A stretch of DNA of 64,000 nucleotides from Hypomesus transpacificus. Its lineage: Eukaryota > Chordata > Actinopteri > Osmeriformes > Osmeridae. Positions 42,746 through 64,000 of the stretch are shown here, one piece after another. Location of the stretch: contig NC_061077.1 in NCBI RefSeq assembly GCF_021917145.1, positions 11,682,858 through 11,746,857 of the forward strand, read 5' to 3'. The translations under genes and the position numbers were made by a program. The notes under the pieces are model-generated. The model searched no databases and was not told where the DNA came from. It was given only the letters and a program-made list of their open reading frames with translations. How positions within the stretch are numbered: position 1 is the first letter of the stretch; each line of letters opens with the position of its first letter.

Positions 42746-45391
42746 TTAAAGCTCGAGTCTGTGTTACATTCTAACTGTTGTCAGAGAATCAAGTACAGTG
42801 ACTTGGCACACTAGATGGTGAACCTTTGTGGTGGGTGGGGAGGCCAGGGGGGGGGAGGCCAGGGGTAGGGGTGGCGTGGCGGCACTTTGCCACCCAGACT
42901 TCCAGCACAGACTTGTCTTTGTGAAGCAAGTTCCCGTAGGAGTTCAAAGCAGCACGAAGAGCCCAGAAGCTAGCTCTCTCTTTGGAGTAAGCCTCGGTCG
43001 ACCACTTAAGCCCCTCCTTCCCTCCCTCCTTCCCCCCGGTCAGGACAGGGTTAGCACTTAAACTGGGCCCCCGTTAATGTCAGACTACTGCTCCTGGCTG
43101 CCATTGGAGGTAGAACAGGATGGGATAAATGCAGAGCAAGGATTTATTTGACAGATGCTTCCTGCTTGTGTGTCCTGGTGTCTCTGCTCCTTGGCTGTGT
43201 GTATCAGTGCTGTGTATCACCTTTATTCTCTTATCATGCTACATGCACCAGTGGTCACATTGCCTAACCTGGTTGAGGGTTCACATACTGCAGCTCACAG
43301 AGTTCCGGCAGGTTTAGTTAAGTCACATTTAAGACGTTTTTTAGACATTTTAAGACCATCAAGATTGAAATTTAAGACCTACACAACGCATTACCAAAAA
43401 AAAAGCATTAATTTAATTTACAGATAAAGCAATCACATTAGTAACCTAATTTTATTTTATAAAGGCAATTACACTGTCTTGTACAATGTACTTTTGCCAG
43501 AACACTGTGGCTCAGTGGGTAAGCATGCGTAGCATCGAGTCTACCGCGGAACACAGTACCCCTGTTTCAAAACTCGCCCAAACCAATTGATACTTAACTG
43601 ATATCAGTTAAATTAATTAATATATATGTTGCAAATTATACAATGATAATCGGGAAGGGCCATCTTCTTCACCAGGGCATAAAGTAATATTTACGATTAC
43701 AGGTGAGAACAATATATAAATGTCTCAACCCCCCCCCGACCTGATGCTTTCACCTCTTTTGGGGGGGTCCATGTCTTAATTAGAACCCTGGACTCTAGAG
43801 CTCAGCTTTGTAGGCTACGACTCAATACTTTTTTGCTACTTTTTGGCTCTTGTGTCATTCTGCTGCTAATAGGAAATTTCGAATCTAGACCAGCCACAGT
43901 AGCTATGGTAACAAGATGGCCTCCTTTGTTCTAGAACAGCAGAAGCTGGCAGTGTGATTGGAGGAGGAGTCAGGTGACAAGATAAGGTGTCCACGGCCTT
44001 CTGTCAGCGTGTTTCACACGAGAGAGAATGTGGGTGGGAGGTTATTAGACAGAAAGAGGGAGAGTGTCGGAAAAGATACAGGCGGTGTGTGTGTGTGTGT
44101 GTGTGTGAGAAAGGACAACACTGGTGCTTTTTTTTTACAATGACCGAACCAGGAAACCATGGTAACACAGCAGACAGTTTATTTTATATCCACTACAAAA
44201 GAGAGGCATACCCAGAGCACCATTTGAAGCAGAACAATATTCAAGCCTCCCTCCCTCAATTTCCAGCTCCGCCCTCCCATCAAAAAAACCAACAGCCTGG
44301 GGAAAAAAGCTAAAGAAAGTCTGACCTCCATACCAGTCCGGTCATCGTGCAGCAGAAAGCATTGTTGCCTCAGTTCAGGTAAGTTAGTGCACTGGGGCCT
44401 GAGACCAGAACATAATACCAGATGGGAAAATAAAAAGGCTAATAAAACAGTGAGAAATAATAAAATCTGTTACAGGCCTACTGGGAAACACTGGGGTGAC
44501 ATAAGTCTGAATATAATCATATTATTTCTAAACTAATGTCATCACTCAAATCGGTCTACAGTGGATAATAGGCCTAATAATAAATCAAAATTCTAACACT
44601 TTTTTTTTCTTCTCATACATTTTTTTAATTAATACAAATTCTGAGGGGCAGTTGAGGTTGCTACCACTACAAAAGGGTATGAAGCTCTAGTCTGGTACAT
44701 TCCATCACATCGTGTGAATACAGAGGTCCACCTGGCTTGCTCATTTAGGTTTGGTATACTCTATATCACAGACTCAGACTAGGGAGACAATATACGTTCA
44801 AATCGTCAGGTTCAGCATGCATTTTTATTATAGATCCCACTGAAGCAGCGGGGTTGTTGTCGAACAGTGGTTTTGATGCACTGAGTCCTTAAGGACGTTG
44901 CAACTAAAGACGCTGCTGTGTTGTCATGGAACACACGTTGAGGACATAACAACTACAAGTCAGAAATAAAAATATATTTTTTTGTGTGTGTTAGTGAAAG
45001 ATTTCTTACCTGAATGGATTATGGGTTATTAAAGTACTGACAACAAATCAACATTGCCAGGCTGTATATGCCTTGTGGTTTCTTCTTCTCGTCATTACAT
45101 TACTTATCAAATGATTTGATTCTCTCCTTGTGTACATTCAGCATGGAAATCCAGAAGCATGAGAAATAACACGAAGTCTTCCGCTGGTTGATCTATTCTC
45201 CAGAGAGAAGATAAACCTCACACGAGGTTGACTGTTTGTTCTATTCGATCACACAGCCTAAAGATTGGTTCTTGACCTAATATTTTTTTTTTTGGACAGT
45301 TGTTTTTGTTTACATGTTGTTGTTGTTGTTATTTATGAGGGGTAATGCATAGCAGAATCCTCTGTCACGTGGGGTCGTTATGTGGTCGTCC
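42746..45391. other. Spacer between convergent CLCN3 and MFAP3L
   Basis: No coding exon. AT-rich, with poly-C near 43729-43737 and a (GT)n at 44085-44107. The right part should contain the MFAP3L 3' UTR (minus); TTTATT at 44824-44829 is a possible poly(A) signal for it. Confidence 0.5.
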
Positions 45392-49393
<4,002 letters not shown>

Positions 49394-52268
49394 TTTCTCG
49401 GCTGATAGTCGTTCAGTTAATAAAGGCAAAATTTAGTTGTGTCATTCAACATATCTCTTCATCTTTCACAGATTGGTTATCTCTTAATGATGATGGGAGA
49501 GCGTTTGGTATTCACCTCCGACTCTTCAAACATGTCACTGAAACAAAAAAAACAGACCATCTTAAGGAAGGGTGCCAGTTTGTTACACCCGCACATTTAT
49601 TTCAGTGTGACTACACCTACCAAATGAATACAACGCAGACCCTGACAAAAATACTTTACTGTGACGGTGATGACCTCTTTAAGACTGCACACATTGCCTG
49701 GTTGTGTGGCATTATTTTTAGACAATATGGGGTGGTCGGCCAATAACTAGCTTCAGACTTCCAACGAGTTGTGTTGTTGCACTAAACACAATTCGTTCAG
49801 TAGCTCAGCTGGCTCCGAGACCTACTGTAATCTAATCATTTAAATACTACTTGCATTCGGTCTGCCTCTATCTAGACTATGCTTTTCATATCCTGATTAT
49901 CTGTTTTTTAAACAATTAACATAGCAATTCAATTGGAAAAGGGAACCGGGGGGAAATTACAGTGACCCCGCTAGCAATCAAACCAAACCAAACCAAAAGA
50001 TAGCCACCCAATGTTAACTGGTTTGCAACTAGTTGGATACACTTTTTAAATAATTTGGTATGTTTAAAATTCGAACATTATCCATCAAAAAATAAAGGGT
50101 TCTTTTCAGAACACAAAACCGATTATCACGACCTAGCTTGTTGGCTAGCTAAAACCTAAGTATCGAGCTAGCTAGCTGGAAGGCTAGCACGAACACAACC
50201 CCTTATGTTGCAATAACGTTATCTTTGTCGGCTATCAATTTTCCAACAACGACGTCATGTATACTCACATCATAATTTGTCATCTTTTCCAAGAAGATGT
50301 TGAGTACCATCATAAGTAACCTTCTATAATAAACGTCAGCTTGTCGACGTTTTATGGCAACAACAATCCGCTACTCGTTCGCTGTCCCATCATCATCACC
50401 ATCCACGTAGCTAGCTGTCCGCACACTACGTATGTTGCTGGTTTTGGACGTTTTTCTCTCTAGAAAAATAACATAAAACAGCAATAGCATCACATGAACT
50501 AGGCTGGTTACTGGACACGAATATTCCAGTGGGTGGACATGCGCATATGTACTGCAGTATATGTAAAACATTTAACATAAAACGTTTGTGCTTTGTAGGC
50601 TATATTAAAATACAGTTATTTTGTATTTAGCGTGATCATGTAAAAGAACAAGTACATTTAGTCAAATAAAAAGCTGATCAAATCAATAATCATGCAGAAT
50701 TCAAAAAACAAGTTCTAAAACGTAACCCCACAAATAAAGTAGCCTGAAGGGTCACATTCTCTCTCCATTAAGTGCTCGCTTCAGACAAGACCTTACTGTC
50801 CAAGGTCTCGGGGCAGCTTGCCAACAACCACTGCAGCATTCGATCGGATGTATTGACCCACTGTACTCGGGAAAGCCTTATAAAGTAGTCAAATGACAAT
50901 ATACTCCATTTGCGGTCCTCGGAAACACTACCGTTTGTGAGAAAGACTTAACAAACCCACTAGACCAAGTATGCACATTAGGGAAATGTATAGTTCTGCA
51001 AGTATGGAGACTAAATAAACTGTCTTTGAATTGAATTATAGTCACCACTAACAAGAGATATTGCTAAAGCACACTGGGGTAAATGTCACAGTGCCAGAGT
51101 TGATAGTTGGTGGCTTTGCTCAGCTTTACCCTGGTCAGTCATATTTGCCTTTCAGAAAACAATTATTGACCGACCTTCAAGCTGTCGTAATGGGTACAAA
51201 TGACATGCTATAGGCTATGAAGAAAAACAATCTATTCTTCTAGGCACTAAACCAAGCCGATATCTCACTTTATAAATAAAGCGTTTCACATCCTTGAGGT
51301 GCTCTGAAGTGTTCATGGGAATGCTAAATAAATTTTGGGAAGGAAGTAGATTAATATTCAGATTTCTTTGAGATAAAGCAGGATTATACTGCAAAGCTAC
51401 CACTTAAGTGACCTGAATATCAGCGCAGCCTTGCAGCATACAGTACACATGACTCATAAAGTTTGCTTATGCAAAAAAGCTGAAACATCCTGAAGTGGGT
51501 CAGCTATACTCTTTCTGTGCCACATGCTGAGGCCTGCTGGTGAGAAATGCTGGACCGAGTTCACATGCCTGTCGAATCTCAGAACAAATCAGAAACAGAA
51601 TCAGAATGAGCTTTATTCGCCATGTAAGTTCTCACAAACAATGAATTTGCTGTGGCATGAAGGTGCATACAATGAACTCCTAAATCATTTAGAGTCTCCA
51701 CTTGTATCAGGCGAGCCTGATTCAAACCAAAACACACTGCTGTGGGGTACAGTGTGGCACCCGCACTACCACCCCCACAGGGGCGTCTCACATTGTTTGT
51801 AGTGTTGGGGAGTGGCAGTGAAGTGTATGAGAAAAAACGGCAATCGTAGTAAATTAGTTTCATTTTTTGTTCTTTCTTCCGTGACAATCCTCAGTATCTT
51901 ACATCGATCGGTCCACAGTTAAACTAAGTCAAACTGCAATAAATAAGGATTTTCATTTGTGTGTGTGTGTGTTCAAGGCTAGATTCAAGAAATGCTACAA
52001 TGTAAGTCAAGTCTGCGATGCCACCAACAGATAATAACAGTAAAGAGGATACAGTAACTGACAATAAAACCAATTGAAAACGATTTGCCATCTTTCCAAC
52101 TGGGGACACTTAGAAACACAATCACATAATGTCTCCAGGCTCCTAGGAATCCAGGTCTTTGCCTCAGGAGTAAATTGGGAACTTACTATTCAAAATGTGT
52201 CTAAGATAATACTAAATATATATAAATATATATATATATAATATAATAATACTAAATCACTTCAGTTT
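49394..52268. other. MFAP3L upstream and AADAT downstream region
   Basis: Holds the MFAP3L promoter side (49.4-50.5 kb, with several 'tagctagctag' clusters) and the AADAT 3' flank. Apart from a LINE 3' UTR fragment at about 51590-51700 no element or exon is recognisable. Confidence 0.5.
51590..51700 (-). mobile_element. LINE 3' UTR fragment
   Basis: Reverse complement of the 3' tail seen at 7500-7590: 'agaatgagctttattcgcca' and 'ggtgcatacaatgaac' mirror 'tggcgaataaaa' and 'taatgtatgcacc'. Confidence 0.75.
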
Positions 52269-58273
<6,005 letters not shown>

Positions 58274-59479
58274 CTGTAGATATAATTGATAATGTGGGTT
58301 AAATATCAAGGCCCTAACTAAAAAAAAGTATATGCATTAAATGGTTTAAAATTGTGGTAAACAGTCTGTGGAAAAGTTGTTAAATCTACCCGGTTGTTGT
58401 TACAACAACTCAGAAAATATTCATTAGTGTAATGTGCATGAGACACTGCCGTAAAAATGATTAACACATTATTATCTAGATCAATTATGCCAATGCTGTC
58501 AGATTAATGCAGGTGTCAATATAAATTAATTATATATTTTTTCTTACTGGAAATGTAAACACAGCCAGCAGCGTTCTATGTAGCTGCGATTATGCTTACA
58601 GTGCTGTATTTCAAGCAAGAACGGAGTAGCAAGGCCAATACAAAACAAAATGTTTGCATGGATTTATACTTCTTAGACTTAAAATGTAAGTCTTAAGTAC
58701 AAAATGTCTAAAGTTCATAGAGCAAGGATCCACAACTTATTATTAAAATCGTACTTAACCACGTTAGGTTTACATGACTGACCTTGCGTATCGTGAGCAC
58801 AATTACAGTGGCTTCTGGACAATGTATTTTTTTACATTAGAATGAAACTATCAAGTGGTCGACATAAAAACTACAATACCCAAACACCACCCGTTGGCCC
58901 GTAACGGCATAGGGCAACTGTGCAAACCAACAAAATACAGTTGCTCCTCCAATCATAAACATCAACAAGACGCAATTAAAAATTGTATAATTTGCTCCAA
59001 ATATGCTCTTTATTTCGAAATAAAATGTTAACGTTCTCGCTCGGAATTGTAGGGTACTAGTTTAACATCCACGCGGCTAGATGGCAGTAAAGAGTTGTTT
59101 GACGTACCTCAACGCGTCGAGGAATCAAATGCGTTGTTATTATGATAGCTGCTAGTAGCTGGGGTACATATTGACTACATTTGATCTACATAAATAGATA
59201 GGAGTAAGGGCTTGATTCGTGATTATCACTGTTCACAAATCTGATTAGTTTTTTTTTCTCCCCAAGTAGTAACTGGCTGGATAACGTTTAAACGTAAAAC
59301 GTTTTGTTAAATGGTAACCGCGTTTGCATTTCGTGTGTTGTGTTAGCAACAACTGTAGCTAGCTAGATATAATGCCAAGTAGCTAGCTACTGTCATTAAT
59401 GCAGGTGTAAGAGTTTAGTCGGTGTGTGCAATGCTGTATAAACCTAGCTAAGTGAGATTTCTCTTTTTTTTTTACTTAC

Positions 59480-59570
59480 CAAATCTGAATTGTGTTTGTA
59501 CGACTTGATAGTTGCTTGTACCTTCCTCGGCGACACTGAAACGCCATCAGTCTTCAAGCTAGATTTTTTC
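59480..59570 (-). other. aadat: AADAT 5' UTR exon
   Basis: On the minus strand, transcribed sequence ends at 59480 with a consensus GTAAGT donor; the next acceptor in this direction is at 58275-58274, five bases before the AADAT ATG. The start of this exon is not visible; 59570 is a guess. Confidence 0.55.
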
Positions 59571-59753
59571 TAGCTAGATTTTTTCTAGCTAGATCATTTT
59601 AGTTAAGCCCTGATTACAGATAACAAAAAAATTGGACACTTCCACATATATTAGACATAATTAAAAGGTCTCTGACAATGTCCTGGCATGTACTAGCGTA
59701 GAGTTGCAACCACGCACTGGAATCTGTCGGTTTCGTTCATTACAGTAGCATCA
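59481..59753. promoter_or_regulatory. Shared AADAT/INO80B promoter region
   Basis: Only 273 bp separate the AADAT 5' exon donor (minus) and the INO80B start codon (plus), so the two genes probably initiate from one bidirectional promoter. It includes a tandem 'tagctagattttttc' repeat at about 59562-59595. No TATA box stands out. Confidence 0.5.
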
Positions 59754-61745
59754 ATGGGGAAAAGGAAAGATATGATTCACCCGAGGTTTCTTATTGGTGA
59801 GTTGTTTAGAGCTAACCTATATTATTTGCTGTTGTTGTGTGCATGATTTTACAATAATTGTATTTTAATGTAAGAAAATCACTTAAAATAGCTTGTTTGT
59901 ATGCTCTTGCGTTATACTCATTCAATTCCCCCTTCTGTGCGTTGCATTGGATAAAACTGTGTGCTGTACGGATACATAAATTACATTACATTCAAAGTGT
60001 ACAAGTGGTGTGATTGACATTGTGAGACTGCAGACCAACTGGCCATGCACCTCAACTCCTGTTCGTCCTTTCCTATCGTTAGGTGATGGGGGTATCGGAC
60101 TACACGGCGGCGTCCACAAGCGGAAACACAAAAAGCACAAGAAGCACAAGAAGAAGCACCACAGGGACGACGGCCACTGCTTCTCCGAGGCTCTGGAGTC
60201 GGACTCCGTCATGGTAGTCCGGCCCCCGCCCCAGGTCCGACCCCCTCCCCAGCTCCGGCTCAAGATCAAACTGGGAGGTCAGACACTGGGGACTAAGAGG
60301 TGAGCTGCGATGCTAACGGGAGGCCGTTTCCCAGTCAGGCGAACGCGGCAAGATGCATCCTTCGTATCTCTTCCTCAGTCAAGTCGAGGGGTATGGTTGA
60401 AGTGCTCGTGTTCCCCTCTAAACCTATCTTCTGTTCCCCCTCTCTTCGGAACCAGTGTGCCAACCTTCACCGTGCTTCCAGGGGTTGCCCGCCCTCCCTC
60501 TCCATTGATGATCGTTGATGACGATGATGATGATGATGATGACGATGATGAGGAAGATGAGCCCTCCGAGGGGGTTCCTCTGGAGCAGTACAGGGCCTGG
60601 TTGGGTGAGTCCCAAGGTGTCTTATCTATTCTTGCCATTATTACACTTTCCTCTTCTTTTATAATTGGTTTCCTTAGTGGCAGGGTAACAACTTTGATGT
60701 GAAGTGAAACTAGAAATTGTTATAGTTTAGTCATATGTATCACCCTACTTACTTCAGTGGAGATCTGCTGTTGAATGCCAGTGAGAATTGATACGTGTCA
60801 CTGAAATATATGTATACTAATTGTAAATTTTCTTAGTAAAAATCCCTCCTTTTCCTATAACATTTCCATGCTTAGTTTGTCTCTCAGCCGTGTTATGTCA
60901 ATGACTCTCTTGCGACCCACCCATGTCCTCTGACCCAGATGAGGATAGTAACCTGGCCCCGTCCCCCCTGCCAGACCTGGACTCAGACTCCATGCTGGGG
61001 GGGCCGGTGGACGAGGAGGAGAAGTGGCTGGACGCCCTGGAGAAAGGCGAGCTGGACGACAACGGGGAGCTGAAGAAGGAGATCGACGTGTCCCTGCTCA
61101 CTGCCAGACAGGTCAGGACAGAACAGAGCCGGGCTCTGTCTGGGAACCGGAGACGGTCATTTGCAGACTGAATCAGGTGTCTTTTGAGGTGTGATCTATG
61201 ATAGGCCCGCGTGTCTGTCTGTGTCTGTAATGCATGGACGTGTGTCTGCGTGTATGTGCATCCCCCCCCCCCCCCCACAGAAAGCCCTTCTGCACAAGCA
61301 GCAGAGCCAGCCCCTCCTTGAGCTGCCCATGGGCTACAAGGAGAAGGAGATGACGGCCGAGATGATGGTAAAGAGGGAGGAACGCGCCCGCAAGAGGCGC
61401 CTGCAGGCCGCCAAGAAGGCGGAGGACAACAAGAACCAGACCATCGAGAGGCTCACCAAGACCAGCAAGGCCAAGATCAAGAGCATGAGGGAACGTAAGT
61501 CCAAACAGGCCCAGTGCCCCATGGTCCGCTACAGTGACTCTGCCCAGGGGATGGCCATCTCCTTCCCCACCGGGGTGAGCACCCCAGCCCCCCAGCCTCC
61601 TCGCCCGCTGCCCCCAGCCCCAGCAGGGTGTGGGGTGACTGGGTGCACCAACCTGAAGAGGTACTCTTGCTCCAAGACTGGGACTCCACTCTGCGGCCTG
61701 GAGTGCTATAAGAAGAACATGATACTTGTGGAAAGCGCTGCTTGA
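59754..61745 (+). CDS. ino80b: INO80 complex subunit B
   Basis: Five coding exons, 59754-59796, 60083-60299, 60456-60604, 60939-61111 and 61281-61745, all in frame, giving 348 aa (human 356). INO80B (PAPA-1, Ies2-like) is a nuclear subunit of the INO80 chromatin remodeller that stimulates its ATPase. Visible: a His/Lys-rich stretch KRKHKKHKKHKKKHH; LRLKIKLGGQTLGTK; an 11-residue Asp run after PSPLMIV; the conserved GVPLEQYRAWL and WLDALEKGELDDNGELKKEI; a basic coiled PAPA-1 region KREERARKRRLQAAKKAE; and a C-terminal HIT-type zinc finger with CGVTGC, YSCSKTG and LCGLECYKKN. The Asp run is longer than in human, which has a short acidic stretch there. The exon 5 acceptor is a 16-base C run before ACAG. 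Confidence 0.95.
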
Positions 61746-61765
61746 ACTTTGAAGACGCTTTAGAC

Positions 61766-61947
61766 CAGGGCTGCCCAACCCTGTCTCTGGAGAGCTAGCG
61801 GAGAGCTAGGTTCTCCTTCCAACCTTAATCCAGCACACCTGATTCAAATCATTAGCTGGTCGGCAAGCTGAATCATGTTTGTTTACTACTGGGGTTGGAG
61901 TGTAAGCCCACTGGAGGGTGTTTTCCAGGAGCAGGGTTGGACCGCCC
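61766..61947. mobile_element. hAT-like palindromic MITE
   Basis: Left end cagggctgcccaaccctg and right end cagggttggaccgccc are imperfect inverted copies. Internal 'cagcacacctgattcaaatc' and 'aattagctggt'-like words belong to a very common teleost non-autonomous repeat. I could not identify a clear 8-bp target duplication. It starts 21 bp after the INO80B stop, so it is transcribed in the 3' UTR. Confidence 0.65.
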
Positions 61948-62325
61948 AGTGAGGAATCTGCACTGCAGCATGGATTCAGCAGACTCAGAGCTCGATTCAA
62001 GGACACAATGGAGGAGTTCCATATAACAAAAAAGTGTCAGATGATATACAGTAAAAATACAAAATGTTCTTGTCCCCCCCCCCGTGTTCAATGACGTTTC
62101 ATTTGCCTTTCCTGGTGAGGATCACAACCTAATTATGTGAGCCGAGTCATTGTCTTGTCAGAGCATGTCATGGCCTGGTTATTGATCACAGCCTCAGACC
62201 AAAGTCAATGCACAGACAAATGATGATGTAGAAGACTTATCATAGGAGTGACATCTCTTAAATGAGAATATTTCTTTACCCAGCGACACAATTATGTTGA
62301 TATGATCAACGTAACATCAGTGTTC

Positions 62326-62331
62326 AATAAA
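62326..62331 (+). terminator. INO80B candidate poly(A) signal
   Basis: AATAAA about 580 bp past the INO80B stop. Confidence 0.5.
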
Positions 62332-62827
62332 TTGTAAAAATATTATTTTTATTAACAGTTTCAATGCACTGCAGTATGACACACTCATTCCCATACAAAA
62401 CACTGTACATTTTTAAATAAAAATAAAAAATCAAATAAGCTCCTCTTTTTCCATGTCTTTACAAATCCCCAGTTGCCATGGCAATGTGGAGGAGGAGGAA
62501 GTCTAGAACAGTCATTTCCTGTGATCAGGCACCCTTCAGCGAGCAGCTCTAACGCTTAGAATGTGTTTCCCTGGAGTGTCTCATTGGCCTTTTCTGAGGT
62601 ATAAGCAGAGTCATCGGATTTTCACTCACTCACACACACACACACACACACAAACTCTCTAGTATGAGTGTATTATTACTAAGTAATAATACGTAGTATT
62701 CAATCCTAAACCAACACAAGATTCTTGGTCTAGAGAAGCCACACAGTAAGTGGTCAAAAATGGAGGCTGGATGGAACAGGATGGGAGGAGGGAGGAATCA
62801 GAAGATAAGACAAGGTGGTGGTGTTTG

Positions 62828-63792
62828 TCACAAGGCCAGGCCGAAGGACAGTCTGAAGGCCATCTCCACCGGAATCTCTGCTACGGAATCGTGGAAACAC
62901 ACGTAGAATTCCTGAGGGACGGGTTCTAGAAGCATCCGTCTGGAAAACAACACAGATGAAAACAAGCACGTGGGTTAGGACTACTGATAGTGGTACAAGG
63001 CACAACAATGGAGCAGCAACCGTGTAAGGCACATACGCTGTAACATAGGTCCTACTATATCTCTCTCCCCCTTTCTTTAACTCCCTTCTTCCCCCCATCT
63101 CCCCCCTCTCTCTCCAGGCTCTACTCCAAAAGCAACACCAGCGAGTCAGACTAGAGCGCCAAAGTACCATTAGTCATCTCTACATGGGACAGGCCAGCCA
63201 CCCCAAATCCCTGAGCGAGCTACTGTACAAACCCCTCTATTCATATCACAGTCATAACTCATAACGCAGAGCCATACCAGGGCCACTCGACGGAGGGCAA
63301 AATAAACATCACCGTCAAACCTCTACTCAGTGACGTGGGGTGACCGAAACAGCTCCTCAGTGTCCCCCCACCTCCCAGCTGACACGAGCCAGACCCAGAT
63401 CTAGTGCAGCTGACACAAGCCAGACCCAGATCTAGTGCAGCTGACATACAGTATCGATGAAACCACCTAAACCACCTCGAGTTGAACCCACAACTATACA
63501 AACCCAAAAAATACCATGTAAGTGTGGGGATAGGAGCTAAGTAAAAGAATAGCAGATATTAGTTTATGCAATTTTAAAATTATTTTAGCGTCCCTGAAAC
63601 ACTCGCTCCTAGCTTAGCGGGTTAGCTTGCAGTCCGTCCCTGCTGCACTCACCCTATGACCCAGTAGGTCATGGTGGGGGCGGGCCTCTTCTGGTCGGTC
63701 CAGTTCTCAGGTTTGCACTGGAACAGGACCCCGTGCTCCTTCACCGGGCCCAGCCCCGAGCCTCTCTGAGTCCTGTCTGTTCCACGCCGCCC
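62828..63792 (-). CDS. 3' end of unrecognised gene (two exons)
   Basis: Two terminal coding exons, 63792-63653 and 62939-62828, joined by a GT-AG intron (donor GTGAGT at 63652) with the phase preserved (GG+A). They encode about 84 residues. The first exon carries [19 protein letters not shown] and TMTYWVIG; the second [18 protein letters not shown] and [18 protein letters not shown], then TGA. Alternating hydrophobic residues suggest a beta-sheet-rich C-terminus. The 5' part lies beyond the right edge or in the unread part near 63800-64000. I do not recognise the family. The clean splice sites, frame continuity and non-repetitive composition make it a real gene. Confidence 0.7.
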
Positions 63793-64000
63793 CTGTGCAC
63801 AGCCAGGCACGGAGACACACACACACACACACACACAGACCACAGGGCCAGGAGGTCACAGCCCAGTCATGAAAGATAAACAGATGTGTGAGTGTCTGTG
63901 GGAACAAATGTGTGTGTGTGGGTGTATATGTCTGTGTATATATATATATATATGTGTGTGTATATGTGTGTGGGTATATGTGTGTGTGTATATGAGTGTG
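63793..64000. other. Intron of the edge gene with GT/TA repeats
   Basis: CA/GT and (TATA)n microsatellites at 63813-63838 and 63905-64000; no exon seen before the window ends. Confidence 0.6.

Larger units (their letters stand above)
61746..62827. other. INO80B 3' UTR and convergent 3' flank
   Basis: Contains a hAT-like MITE at 61766-61947, the INO80B poly(A) candidate at 62326, TTTATT (minus-strand AATAAA) near 62348 for the converging gene, and a short CA run at 62631-62652. No coding exon. Confidence 0.55.

Noticed and set aside
43500-43565. tRNA-like stretch 'ggctcagtgggtaagcatg'
   Set aside because: No B box or foldable acceptor stem; at most a decayed SINE head.

Overview
The window is vertebrate nuclear DNA, most likely from a ray-finned (teleost) fish. 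Genes are split into many short exons with GT-AG introns and their proteins align end to end with vertebrate families. The non-coding DNA is full of long (CA)n, (CT)n and poly-C runs, tRNA-derived SINEs, LINE 3' ends and small inverted-repeat DNA transposons of kinds familiar from teleosts. I cannot name the species. There is no CRISPR array, prophage or operon.

Layout: 1-8.9 kb is repeat-rich, with one doubtful terminal exon (about 1452-1712, minus) and a LINE 3' end. 9.0-10.5 kb holds B4GAT1 (minus), followed by a tRNA-Ser(GCT) at 11.05 kb. PFDN2 (minus, 11.9-13.8 kb) and NIT1 (plus, 14.1-15.9 kb) stand head to head. 16-20.7 kb has no recognisable coding sequence. CLCN3 (plus) fills 20.7-39.8 kb, with two alternative first coding exons, a 76-bp alternative exon, and a last exon read in two frames; its probable 3' UTR runs to about 42.2 kb. 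MFAP3L (minus, 45.4-49.4 kb) and AADAT (minus, 52.3-58.3 kb, 5' UTR exon near 59.5 kb) follow. INO80B (plus, 59.75-61.75 kb) is head to head with AADAT. Two 3'-terminal coding exons of a gene I do not recognise (minus) lie at 62.8-63.8 kb.

The gene products do not form one pathway. B4GAT1 makes the glucuronyl-xylose primer on alpha-dystroglycan. PFDN2 is a co-chaperone subunit. NIT1 is a nitrilase-family metabolite-repair amidase. ClC-3 is an endosomal Cl-/H+ exchanger. MFAP3L is a single-pass Ig protein. AADAT is a PLP aminotransferase of lysine and kynurenine metabolism. INO80B is a chromatin-remodeller subunit. CLCN3-MFAP3L-AADAT and PFDN2-NIT1 match vertebrate gene neighbourhoods, whereas B4GAT1 and INO80B come from other human chromosomes, so the window is a mosaic of ancestral blocks.

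The most interesting signal is the CLCN3 3' end. Inclusion of a 76-bp exon shifts the last exon into a second, conserved reading frame, giving the ClC-3B-type tail, so one stretch of DNA encodes two different functional C-termini. Also notable are a 45-bp intronic repeat that copies the CLCN3 exon 3 splice donor in frame, a mitochondrial-leader first exon for NIT1 with a weak start context, and transposons with readable target duplications. All exon coordinates were read by eye from splice sites and reading-frame continuity; none was checked against transcripts.
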